Shown here in pieces: positions 7,810-14,909 of a stretch of 64,000 bases of DNA; the first letter of the stretch is position 1; the number at the start of each line of letters is the position of its first letter. The notes beneath the pieces are model-generated. The model was given only the letters and a program-made list of their open reading frames with translations. It did not search any database and had not been told where the DNA came from. A program made the position numbers and the translations under genes. The stretch is from contig CAKUGQ010000004.1 of assembly GCA_934654755.1 (NCBI GenBank), positions 52,224 through 116,223 of the forward strand, written 5' to 3'. The DNA comes from an uncultured Oscillospiraceae bacterium. GTDB lineage: Bacteria; Bacillota; Clostridia; Oscillospirales; Oscillospiraceae.

Positions 7810-8001
7810 TCAGCGCTCGTCAACCTTCTGTACTTCTTCCACTACGCTGCATTCCTCCCATGTACCACGATCACCGCTGCGCCTGAGATAGCATTTTCCC
7901 CCGTCGACGGCGCAAGCACCACAGGAGCACATCCGGAAGTCGTGGACAGTCTCGCTCTCGATCACATCTCCGCATTTCAAACAGCGAATGCGATTATGCA
8001 C
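7810..8001 (-). CDS. small zinc-ribbon protein (DUF7695-like)
   Basis: A 63-residue protein with two Cys pairs, CLKCG near residue 7 and CSCGAC near residue 25, and the phrase VDGG-YLRR. It resembles a short family common in Firmicute mobile elements that I know as DUF7695. The start codon would be GTG at 8001, with only a weak ribosome site. An AAAGGAAAATG upstream leads to an early stop instead. The function is unknown and no partner is evident. It marks the beginning of the accessory island. Confidence 0.6.
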   Translation of the reverse strand: MHNRIRCLKCGDVIESETVHDFRMCSCGACAVDGGKCYLRRSGDRGTWEECSVVEEVQKVDER

Positions 8002-8144
8002 AATCCGCTATTTCTTTTTCATTCTCATTTTCCTTTCGTTTCAAAAGAACTGAATGACTGCGATTGCGAAATCACTTTCAAAGGATTATTTGCAGACGCA
8101 CACTACGGTGAAAACCGCAAGTAACAACATTGAAAGGCAGTAAT

Positions 8145-8255
8145 TATGAGACAAACAAACTACGCTGCCGTTTCAATCATATTTTTATATACACAATTTT
8201 CTGCAACAGAAACGGCAGACAAAAAGAAATTAAAATCAGGAGGAAAAACCTTATG
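8145..8255 (+). CDS. possible 36-residue peptide upstream of parB remnant
   Basis: A short frame opened by ATG at 8145 after GAAAGGCAG. It ends with TGA overlapping the ATG of the parB fragment (ATGA), as in a translationally coupled pair. The product is Lys-rich at the end and unrecognised. The overlap is the main support. Confidence 0.3.
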
Positions 8256-8537
8256 AAAGAAACGAAAATGTCTGCCGAAAAGGTAGTAAAAGAACCTAAA
8301 CCGAAGCTTATAAACATTAAGCTTGAAAAGCTTCACCCATTTGAGGATCACCCTTACAAGGTGCTTGATGATGTGTCAATGACGGAGCTTGTTAAAAGCA
8401 TAAAAGAATACGGACTTCTAAACCGCATTATCGTCCGCCCGCTTGAGGATAAACAGTATGAATTCATATTTCTAAAAGCATGCATTTCATATCCTCCGTT
8501 TCGAACTTTATTTCGGAATATTTTCAAACCCTGTTGA
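8253..8537 (+). pseudogene. parB: truncated ParB-like partition protein
   Basis: The first 70 or so residues match the N-terminal ParB/Srx domain of integrative-element ParB proteins: KLINIKLEKLHPFEDHPYKV, then MTELVKSIKEYGLL and IIVRPLE. The family normally continues after YEFI with the conserved GHRR motif and a DNA-binding domain, together over 200 residues. Here the frame leaves the family at about 8470 and stops at 8537, so the DNA-contacting part is missing and the protein should not partition DNA. AGGAGG at 8238 supports the start at 8253. The break coincides with the beginning of the toxin-antitoxin module, suggesting insertion or deletion there. Confidence 0.75.
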
Positions 8538-8586
8538 CAAAACTATCATTGTAATGATATAATATGGTTGTGTCATCACAATGATA
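8534..8586 (+). promoter_or_regulatory. toxin-antitoxin promoter with two operator-like sites
   Basis: TTGACA (8534-8539), an 18-nt spacer and TATAAT (8558-8563). A site TATCATTGTAATGAT (8544-8558) lies in the spacer, and the same sequence in opposite orientation (reverse complement TATCATTGTGATGA) lies at 8573-8586, over the expected transcription start. This is a typical layout for autorepression by the downstream XRE protein. Confidence 0.7.
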
Positions 8587-8603
8587 TAGGGAGGCTTGGT
8601 TTT

Positions 8604-9302
8604 ATGAGCACAATTCAATTACTTCACGGAACGGATCACATCATCGAGGTTCCGGATATCAATATCGGTAATCCGCACAATGACTACGGAAGAGGCTTTT
8701 ACTGCTCCCGTGTCGATGAAATGGCGCGGGAGTGGGCCTGCAAAAAGAACACAGACGGCTTTGTAAATGTCTATGACTTTGACGAAGGCGGGCTGAAAGT
8801 ACTGAACCTGCTGAGCGGCAATCATACGGTTCTCAACTGGATTGCCTTGCTTCTTCAGTTCCGTACCTTCAAACTCGATTCCGAGGTTGCCGTTGACGCT
8901 CGGGATTATATCATCGAGCATTACTCGGTTGATCTTTCCGGCTACGACATTGTTGTCGGATACCGCGCGGACGATTCTTACTTTCAGTATGCTGAATCCT
9001 TTGTGTCCAACACGCTTCCTCTCAGAAGTCTGAACCAGGCACTTCGTCTCGGTAAGCTCGGCGAACAAACCGTTGTTATCTCGCAAAGAGGATTTGAGCG
9101 TTTGAAGTTTGTCGATGCATATTCGGTCGATAAGAATGTCTATTATCCCAAGTTCTTGGATAGAGACACCAAAGCGAGAGATACTTATCGTAAAGAAATC
9201 AAGAAGACAAAATCATATCGTGATGATATCTTTGTACTTGACATCTTGAGAGAGGAGATGAGCAATGATGACCCACGCATACAACGAATCCTATTTGAGT
9301 AA
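8604..9302 (+). CDS. DUF3990 family protein, predicted ADP-ribosyltransferase-like toxin
   Basis: A 232-residue soluble protein. The N-terminal half matches the DUF3990 pattern: a start around LLHGTD, then the Gly/Tyr segment NDYGRGFYCS and AREWACKK near residues 24-45. The family is predicted to be related to ADP-ribosyltransferase folds and is usually encoded in toxin-antitoxin-like pairs. The C-terminal third is Lys/Arg/Asp-rich. The start at 8604 follows AGGGAGG; the longer upstream frame is not used. The next gene, an XRE regulator, overlaps by 38 bp, and both sit behind a promoter with paired operators. The toxin role is an inference from family and context. Confidence 0.7.
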   Translation: MSTIQLLHGTDHIIEVPDINIGNPHNDYGRGFYCSRVDEMAREWACKKNTDGFVNVYDFDEGGLKVLNLLSGNHTVLNWIALLLQFRTFKLDSEVAVDARDYIIEHYSVDLSGYDIVVGYRADDSYFQYAESFVSNTLPLRSLNQALRLGKLGEQTVVISQRGFERLKFVDAYSVDKNVYYPKFLDRDTKARDTYRKEIKKTKSYRDDIFVLDILREEMSNDDPRIQRILFE

Positions 9303-9915
9303 TGCAAAGGATCGTCTGTCCTCATTCTTCGATTATGCTATCAATGACTGCAAGACTAAGCCGGATTGGATTACCGTACTTTTTATCAACACAGGCTATG
9401 CCGAGCAGTTCGAGCGCGGCAATCCTGCCTACGTTGCAGGTATGTCCGGTGTTGAACTTGCCCGTGCGGTTATCCTGAAAGCATACGGCAGAAAGGAACT
9501 TCCGAAGCCTACAAATTCCGAGGAATGTTCTCCCGAGTATTGGGCAGGTTGGGCGCTTGCAGAATATCAATGGTACTGCGGCCGCAGGTTCAAAGATATC
9601 TTCGAGCGGATTCCTTTGACTAAGATTATCGGAATGTATTCGGTCTATCATGAGATGGATATCACGAACTTCATTGATACGATGGAAGAGTTCTATAAGG
9701 CTGCCGAAGGCGATTCCAATCTGAAACGCATTCGGGAAAGCAGAGGCTTATCTCAGTCAGAACTTGCGGAACAATCGGGCATCAATGTCCGAAACATTCA
9801 GATGTATGAGCAGCGGGTCAACAACATTGATAAGGCACAGGCACAAACACTCTACAAGTTATCCCGTGTTCTTGGTTGCGATATCGAAGACCTGCTTGAA
9901 AATCCTATGATGTAA
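9265..9915 (+). CDS. XRE-family regulator, likely antitoxin
   Basis: A 216-residue protein. The C-terminus (about 150-212) is a classic XRE helix-turn-helix: RIRESRGLSQSELAEQSGI, then VRNIQMYEQ and LYKLSRVLGCDIEDLL. The N-terminal 145 residues form a separate helical domain that I do not recognise and which would be the toxin-binding part if this is the antitoxin. Two ATG codons lie in tandem at 9265 and 9268 after GAGAGAGGAG, and either may be used. The 38-bp overlap with the DUF3990 gene indicates coupled translation. It is expected to bind the TATCATTGT repeats upstream of the operon. Confidence 0.75.
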   Translation: MMTHAYNESYLSNAKDRLSSFFDYAINDCKTKPDWITVLFINTGYAEQFERGNPAYVAGMSGVELARAVILKAYGRKELPKPTNSEECSPEYWAGWALAEYQWYCGRRFKDIFERIPLTKIIGMYSVYHEMDITNFIDTMEEFYKAAEGDSNLKRIRESRGLSQSELAEQSGINVRNIQMYEQRVNNIDKAQAQTLYKLSRVLGCDIEDLLENPMM

Positions 9916-10192
9916 CTCTTGTATCTCTGAAACCGAGACGCCGTCCCGCAACCGAGAAGCTTTGGCAAGGAAATCCGCCGCAAAGCAGGTCGAAGTGGGG
10001 GAGTTCCCTTGGATTGATTGTTCGCAAATCGCCATAATTCAAACCTCCTTCTTCTCCGTAAATGGCGTTATACGCTTTTTCTGCGTTCTTATCAATTTCT
10101 GCACGACCGACGCATCTGTAATGACCTGTATTTACGAGTCCGGAATGAAAACCTCCGATACCCGAACACAAATCAATGAATGGGATTGCCAT
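9905..10192 (-). pseudogene. N-terminal fragment of a C5 cytosine DNA methyltransferase
   Basis: Only 95 residues remain of an enzyme of over 300. They contain motif I (FIDLCSGIGGF), the acidic ADP/EID segment and motif IV GGFPCQSFS with the catalytic Cys. The frame breaks at about 9916, right after LGFRDTR, exactly at the end of the antitoxin gene. The target-recognition domain and later motifs are absent, so the fragment should be inactive. It follows the DUF4314 gene on the same strand with a 37-nt gap. Together with the truncated parB it brackets the toxin-antitoxin module. Confidence 0.8.
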
Positions 10193-10228
10193 AGGGCATC
10201 CGTCCTGTTTTTCTGCTTCACCTCACAT

Positions 10229-10525
10229 TTACATAGATTGTTCGTTAATAGTCTGTTCCTGAGCTTGTTCCTGTAACTCCCGGTCGACTTCTTCCTGTGT
10301 CAATCGACGGAATGAGTCTTCGCCGGGGATCAGCGCAAGCGCTCTGCCATTATCCCATTTCATTAGGAGTTGACCGATATCATCCACACTCTGAACCGTT
10401 CCGCGCATACCTCTTTCAACGGGAGAATATGGGTCGTTCATATTAAGCAGCATTACTCTTGTTCCCGGGGGATATGACTGTTTATATCTCTCAGCTTGTC
10501 TGTGTAATCGTTCCCAATCATTCAT
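10229..10525 (-). CDS. DUF4314 domain protein
   Basis: A 98-residue protein with the typical DUF4314 core: PPGTRVMLLNM-DPYSPV, RGTVQSVDDIGQLLMKWDNG and LALIPGEDSFR. This is a small beta-barrel-like domain frequent in conjugative and integrative elements of Firmicutes, with no established function. The C-terminus is a Glu/Gln-rich helix. AGGAGG lies about 12 bases before the ATG, slightly far. It is followed by the methyltransferase fragment on the same strand, consistent with an old element operon. Confidence 0.75.
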   Translation of the reverse strand: MNDWERLHRQAERYKQSYPPGTRVMLLNMNDPYSPVERGMRGTVQSVDDIGQLLMKWDNGRALALIPGEDSFRRLTQEEVDRELQEQAQEQTINEQSM

Positions 10526-11023
10526 CCTTCTTTACCTCCTGAATCTTGTTTTGAGTTGCTGTCTACGCCGCAATCATATACACCACTCCTTTCGTTATCA
10601 GATTTATATCAACGCTCAAAATGCGCTAAATACGAAAAAGGAGGTTGCGCATACAATTTATGCGCAACCTCCGAGAACACAAACATTTAACAATTAGAAA
10701 AATAAAAAAAGGGGCAGACCTTACGAAATCAATCGTAAAATCTGCCCCTAAAACCCTATGAATTTAGTTCAAGTCCTCCCCAAAGGTCGATTTGGGGAAA
10801 TGATATCTTTTGAATTCCACCTTAAAAATCGGCATGAAAAAACCCAGAAACCGTTGTGGTTTCTGGGTTTTCAGCCCCGATATCTTTTTCGGTGCTACTT
10901 GTTGGCAAACCTACCGCTCGTGGATACAATGCACCATGTTTTGAAGGCGTGGTGCATTAATTTATGGGTTCAGTTTTGATGGGCTGGGACACTGCGGACG
11001 GAAAGGACAGAATATAACCTATT
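10526..11023. other. gene-less stretch with several hairpins
   Basis: No credible gene is seen. It holds a perfect 14-bp hairpin (10640-10653 with 10659-10672), a terminator reading left (10711-10748), a 12-bp hairpin AACCCAGAAACC / GGTTTCTGGGTT (10841-10869), a small one around TCCCCAAA / TTTGGGGA (10776-10797) and one around GCACCA / TGGTGC (10930-10954). This density of hairpins is typical of element junctions. Confidence 0.5.
10704..10748 (-). terminator. terminator reading leftwards
   Basis: A 15-bp stem GGGGCAGACCTTACG / CGTAAAATCTGCCCC (10711-10725 with 10734-10748), with seven A residues at 10704-10710 that become a T run on the minus strand. It probably ends the ATPase transcript. 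Confidence 0.7.
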
Positions 11024-12475
11024 TTATTGTTCAATTCCGCGATATCCATGTTTTTCTGCATTCCCAAGCAAATAAAGGAACGCAAATGCAGGAATTCGTA
11101 GTAGATCTTTACCGCACTTTGTGTTATGAACTCCATAATCGTCCGCATTCTTGGTTATAATTATTGCTGCCGACGATTCCTCACACAATTCTACGATCGC
11201 ATCATCATCCGCAATTGGCGCACCTTCTCTGTATTTAACTTCAATGAGGATGTTTTTCGTATTAGGATAGTCCACCACAATATCAATTTCTTTGCCCTTT
11301 TTTCCACCTCTAAAATAGCCCACCGAAGTAGCATATTGATAATAAAACGCTGCGACATGCTTGTAAACAGCCGTTTCAACAATCTTTCCCATCTCAACAG
11401 GGTCCGTCAAAACAGAATCATCCATCAAAACAGCATTCCGAATTGCCGCATCGGCGATATAAATTTTAGGACGCGCCTTTAATACCTTTTTCCCTGCCAT
11501 ATCAACCGGCCAACTCTGATAAATCAAATTTGCACTTTCCAGATACTGAATATAGTTTTCTACAGTTGTGCGAGATACACCGTTCAGTTCTTTCGTAATT
11601 GCCTCAATCGATACAATTTCCGAAGATACATTGCAGAGGTATAAGAAAATTCTCTCCAGCTCCGTTGCGTTACGGATATTGTACAGTGAGGGAAGATCAC
11701 GCTTAAGAACTTTATCCACAACATCTTCTCGCATGATCTGTTGCGCCATCAAATCATTGTCAGCCAATGCCAACTCCGGAAAACCGCCAACCTGCAAATA
11801 CCGCATAAAATGATTTTGAACCTTGGAAAGCTGCATCATAATTTGAGTCCGCTCAATTTGACTTTTGTGGAGCAATGTTGTTACTTTCAAATCGGAGGCA
11901 ATATTGGGGCGATCCAAATTCAGCAGTTCACAGTACTCATAAAAAGACATCGTTGGGACTTGTATAACAGTCCAACGGCCGGCACCACTTTCTCTGCTGC
12001 CCTTCATCAACGCCGGACTGGCAGAGCCAGTTGCAACAACACGTGTATTGGGTTGCGTATCATAGATGATCTTTAACCATCGATCCCAGTCCTGTGCGTA
12101 CTGCACCTCATCAAAGAAATAATAGGCATCCTGCTCTGCATAGATATTTTCATGATAGCACTCCAGAACATCCTGAAATTGGCTGAGCTTCAGCATAGGA
12201 TGATCCAAAGAAATAAAAACAATTTTCTGCGGTGCCACACCTGACTTTAACAGCGCTTCGATCATTTGGTATTGGATGGTTGTTTTTCCAACGCGTCTCG
12301 TCCCGGTCAAAACCACAGAGCGGCGAATTCCTTTATCCGTCAACCGCTTCATCGCTTCGTGGAATGCAAACCTCTTGTAGGTTTTTGACATCTGCGGGCT
12401 AACTGTCCCGGTTTTCCACCACGGATTATAAGCACTCAGAACTTTGAGGATGCTTTCTTTTGTTGTAATCGCCAT
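11024..12475 (-). CDS. AAA ATPase with DUF4143 C-terminus
   Basis: A 483-residue protein of the AAA_14/DUF4143 group. The Walker A motif is LTGTRRVGKTT near residue 58. YYFFDEVQ near residue 120 is Walker B, and VVATGSASPAL near residue 150 is a sensor-like motif. The C-terminal DUF4143 region ends with a nuclease-like phrase, GYFRGGKKGKEIDIVV...ILIEVKYREG (residues about 385-425), whose E/D and E-x-K arrangement resembles a PD-(D/E)xK fold. Cellular function is unknown; such genes are common in mobile regions. The ATG at 12475 follows AAAGGAGC; an upstream in-frame ATG at 12526 overlaps the promoter and is rejected. Confidence 0.8.
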   Translation of the reverse strand: MAITTKESILKVLSAYNPWWKTGTVSPQMSKTYKRFAFHEAMKRLTDKGIRRSVVLTGTRRVGKTTIQYQMIEALLKSGVAPQKIVFISLDHPMLKLSQFQDVLECYHENIYAEQDAYYFFDEVQYAQDWDRWLKIIYDTQPNTRVVATGSASPALMKGSRESGAGRWTVIQVPTMSFYEYCELLNLDRPNIASDLKVTTLLHKSQIERTQIMMQLSKVQNHFMRYLQVGGFPELALADNDLMAQQIMREDVVDKVLKRDLPSLYNIRNATELERIFLYLCNVSSEIVSIEAITKELNGVSRTTVENYIQYLESANLIYQSWPVDMAGKKVLKARPKIYIADAAIRNAVLMDDSVLTDPVEMGKIVETAVYKHVAAFYYQYATSVGYFRGGKKGKEIDIVVDYPNTKNILIEVKYREGAPIADDDAIVELCEESSAAIIITKNADDYGVHNTKCGKDLLRIPAFAFLYLLGNAEKHGYRGIEQ

Positions 12476-12497
12476 TGAGATCAGCTCCTTTTTCAAT

Positions 12498-12526
12498 ATA
12501 ATATCCGCAAAATCAATTTTTGTCAA
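12498..12526 (-). promoter_or_regulatory. promoter of the AAA ATPase gene
   Basis: On the minus strand: TTGACA (12526-12521), a 17-nt spacer and TATTAT (12503-12498). Confidence 0.7.
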
Positions 12527-12774
12527 GGATTATTGATAGTATACTATGAATATTTTCATAAAAATATTGTTTTTTCTGCTGAAATCCGCATTAAAAAACT
12601 TTTTCCGTTCCAGTTTTCAGATAATATTTTCGTGGAGTCAGATTTCTGAGGCACACTTTCGATCAAGCAATAGCGCAATCAGTTTTTGCTGTTTGCACTT
12701 TGGTATTTTGTTTGCTGATTCGGATGGCTCTTTGATGAATCAGGTGATACCGATGTTCAATGTGCAAAGTAAGT

Positions 12775-12828
12775 CAAAGTCTCTTTGCTGATTCAAGCAA
12801 ATTTTTCCGAATCAGCAAAGAGACTTTG
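12775..12828. repeat. perfect 20-bp inverted repeat
   Basis: CAAAGTCTCTTTGCTGATTC (12775-12794) and its exact inverse (12809-12828) flank a 14-nt loop. A degenerate copy of the arm (TTTGCTGATTC) lies at about 12712. It falls in a 530-bp gene-less gap (12476-13008), which otherwise holds only the promoters and the nested repeat at 12870. Confidence 0.7.
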
Positions 12829-12869
12829 AATATTTCATCATAGTCAAGCCGTAACAATCCATAATTATG

Positions 12870-12955
12870 GGCAGGGGATGTCAAGTTTCTGTGCACTTTC
12901 GTTTTGTACGGAAACTTCGTAAATGATAACTTTCTGATAACTCTCCGCCCCTGCC
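12870..12955. repeat. nested inverted repeats upstream of the recombinase operon
   Basis: The outer arms are GGCAGGGG (12870-12877) and CCCCTGCC (12948-12955). The inner arms are AAGTTTC (12883-12889) and GAAACTT (12911-12917). This 86-bp symmetric structure just before the recombinase promoter could be an attachment or regulatory site. Confidence 0.45.
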
Positions 12956-12956
12956 A

Positions 12957-12984
12957 TTGACTATCCCAGGCCTGGCAATATACT
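12957..12984 (+). promoter_or_regulatory. promoter of the recombinase operon
   Basis: TTGACT (12957-12962), a 16-nt spacer containing the palindrome CCAGGCCTGG, and TATACT (12979-12984). Confidence 0.6.
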
Positions 12985-13008
12985 GTCGTTTCTGTAGGAG
13001 GTGTCGCT

Positions 13009-13203
13009 ATGACGCAGGCAAAATATGAAGCCGAAATGTGTTCTCGGCTCTGCAAGAGTATTTTCTCTACGCTGGCCGCTATGGGGCACATTTCAGAAAA
13101 TGATGCGCAGGCCTTGCTCCGTGCTGCCGCAGAGAAATACAGCGCCCCCATTGGCGAATTGGAGGTGAGAAGCGTTGCCGCAGAAAAAGGTTACACGGGT
13201 TGA
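13009..13203 (+). CDS. small conserved partner of the serine recombinase
   Basis: A 64-residue soluble, mostly helical protein with AGGAGG nine bases before the ATG. Its last 29 bp overlap the recombinase start, so the two are co-translated. Short proteins in this position occur upstream of related large serine recombinases in Clostridia; it may be a directionality or regulatory factor, but no motif proves this. Confidence 0.6.
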   Translation: MTQAKYEAEMCSRLCKSIFSTLAAMGHISENDAQALLRAAAEKYSAPIGELEVRSVAAEKGYTG

Positions 13204-14755
13204 GTTCCCCACCAAACCGCTCTTACCGTCGCAGTCGACACTCTTGAAGCGGGTCGCTGCTTACGCCAGAGTGTCCACCGTGAAGGATTCGCAGAAAAAC
13301 AGTCTCCAATCGCAGCAGGAGTATTTCACGGAGTATATCCGGCATCACCCGGACTGGGTCTTTGCCGGAATGTACACCGACGAGGGTATCAGTGCCGTCA
13401 ACACCAAACACCGGGACGGCTTCAATCGTATGATCCGAGATGCCCTTGCCGGGAAGATCGACCTTATCGTCACCAAGTCCGTCAGCCGTTTTGCCCGGAA
13501 CACTGTGGACAGTCTGACCACCATCCGCAAACTGAAAGAGGCCGGCTGTGAGTGCTTCTTCCAGAAAGAGAACATCATGACATTCGACTCCAAAGGGGAA
13601 CTGCTCATCACCATCATGTCCAGTCTGGCTCAGGAGGAGAGCCGTTCCATTTCCGAGAATGTCACCTGGGGACAGCGGAAACGGTTCTCCGACGGTAAGG
13701 TCAGCATCCCTTACGGCCAGTTCCTGGGCTACCGCAAAGGTGCCGACGGACTGCCGGAGATCGTCCCGGAAGAAGCGGAAATCGTCAAACGCATCTACCG
13801 CGAGTTCCTTCAGGAGAAATCCACAAATGCCATCGCCACCACGCTGACAAAGGAGGACATCCCTACCCCCGGAAAAAAGGCCGTCTGGCAGAGAGCTACC
13901 GTGGAGAGCATCCTGCGGAACGAGAAATACAAAGGCTCCGCACTGCTTCAGAAATCCTTTACGGTGGATTTCCTCACCAAGAAAACCAAGGTCAACGAAG
14001 GGGAGGTTCCTCAGTATTATGTGGAGGACAGCCATCCTGCCATCATCGAGCCTTGGGAATGGGAACAGGTTCAGATGGAGTTGGAGCGACGTAAAAACAG
14101 CCGCAATCGGCACCGTCAGACCAGCCCCTTCTCCGGGAAGATCCACTGTGCCGACTGCGGCGGGATTTTCGGTGCCAAGACCTGGCACTCCACCGACCGT
14201 TACCGCCGGGTCATCTGGCAGTGTAACGACAAATTTAAGGAGGAACACAAATGCGAAACGCCCCACCTGACCGAGGAACGGTTGAAGGAACTGTTCCTGT
14301 CGGCCCTTGGGGCGTATCTTTCCGACCGGGAGACCGTCATTGTCCGGCTGCGCGATACCCAGCGGGTGCTTACGGATACGGATTTTATCGACGAGGACAT
14401 TCGGTCTTTGGAGGAGAACCTAACCACCATCACCGGGAAGCTGCGCCTGTGTATCACAGAAAATGCAGCCAATACCGTAACCGAAGAAACCTACCGTACC
14501 ACCCACGCCGAACTGTGCAGTCGCTTTGAGGAAACCGAAGCCAAACTGGCAGCACTGCAACGGCAGCGGGACAAGATGAAAGCGGATGCCATTGCCATCG
14601 GCGGTATGATGTTTGAACTGGGCGAACTGGACACACTGCCCGTTGACTTTGACGAAAAACTCTGGCACGGCACCATCGACCATGTCACTGTCCACGCCGA
14701 TGAGCGGGTGGTGTTCCGGTTTAAGGACGGGAAGGAAATCGTAACAAGGCTATGA
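13175..14755 (+). CDS. large serine recombinase
   Basis: A 526-residue site-specific DNA integrase/resolvase. The N-terminal resolvase domain has VAAYARVST near residue 27 (the Ser is the catalytic nucleophile), YTDEGISA, and the KSVSRFARNTVD region with the conserved Arg residues. It is followed by the Recombinase domain (about 175-290), a zinc ribbon with CADCG near residue 325 and a later Cys pair (WQCND, HKCET), and a coiled coil (about 410-480). Translation probably starts at TTG 13175, with GGAGGTGAG just upstream and inside the preceding gene. All catalytic parts are present, so it looks intact. It is the likely mover of at least part of the island. Confidence 0.92.
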   Translation: MPQKKVTRVEFPTKPLLPSQSTLLKRVAAYARVSTVKDSQKNSLQSQQEYFTEYIRHHPDWVFAGMYTDEGISAVNTKHRDGFNRMIRDALAGKIDLIVTKSVSRFARNTVDSLTTIRKLKEAGCECFFQKENIMTFDSKGELLITIMSSLAQEESRSISENVTWGQRKRFSDGKVSIPYGQFLGYRKGADGLPEIVPEEAEIVKRIYREFLQEKSTNAIATTLTKEDIPTPGKKAVWQRATVESILRNEKYKGSALLQKSFTVDFLTKKTKVNEGEVPQYYVEDSHPAIIEPWEWEQVQMELERRKNSRNRHRQTSPFSGKIHCADCGGIFGAKTWHSTDRYRRVIWQCNDKFKEEHKCETPHLTEERLKELFLSALGAYLSDRETVIVRLRDTQRVLTDTDFIDEDIRSLEENLTTITGKLRLCITENAANTVTEETYRTTHAELCSRFEETEAKLAALQRQRDKMKADAIAIGGMMFELGELDTLPVDFDEKLWHGTIDHVTVHADERVVFRFKDGKEIVTRL

Positions 14756-14768
14756 AACATTACAGAAG

Positions 14769-14814
14769 CAGGCCCAGGCTGGCAGGTAGATTTCTGCTGG
14801 TCTGGGTCTGTTTT
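14769..14814 (+). terminator. terminator of the recombinase operon
   Basis: A 17-bp imperfect stem with G-T pairs (14769-14785 with 14794-14810) and an 8-nt loop, followed by TTTT. Confidence 0.75.
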
Positions 14815-14850
14815 GGGGATATCCCGCTTCAGTATAGTTTGATGATCTAC

Positions 14851-14879
14851 TTGTAAAAAAGAAGAAAATCCAATATAAT
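14851..14879 (+). promoter_or_regulatory. promoter of the HEPN gene
   Basis: TTGTAA (14851-14856), a 17-nt spacer and TATAAT (14874-14879). Confidence 0.6.
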
Positions 14880-14909
14880 ATTCCTGCACCAAGAGAGGCG
14901 GTGAATTTC

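Noticed and set aside
7942..8124. 60-codon frame opposite the zinc-ribbon protein
   Set aside because: Overlaps the better supported minus-strand gene and shows no similarity or ribosome site.
10767..10779. 13-bp match GTTCAAGTCCTCC to the T arm of tRNA-fMet
   Set aside because: The T-arm sequence is generic across tRNAs and the match does not extend, so it is not taken as an attachment duplicate.
12546..12791. 81-codon frame between the ATPase and the recombinase operon
   Set aside because: No ribosome site; Phe/Ser-rich composition typical of chance frames in AT-rich DNA.
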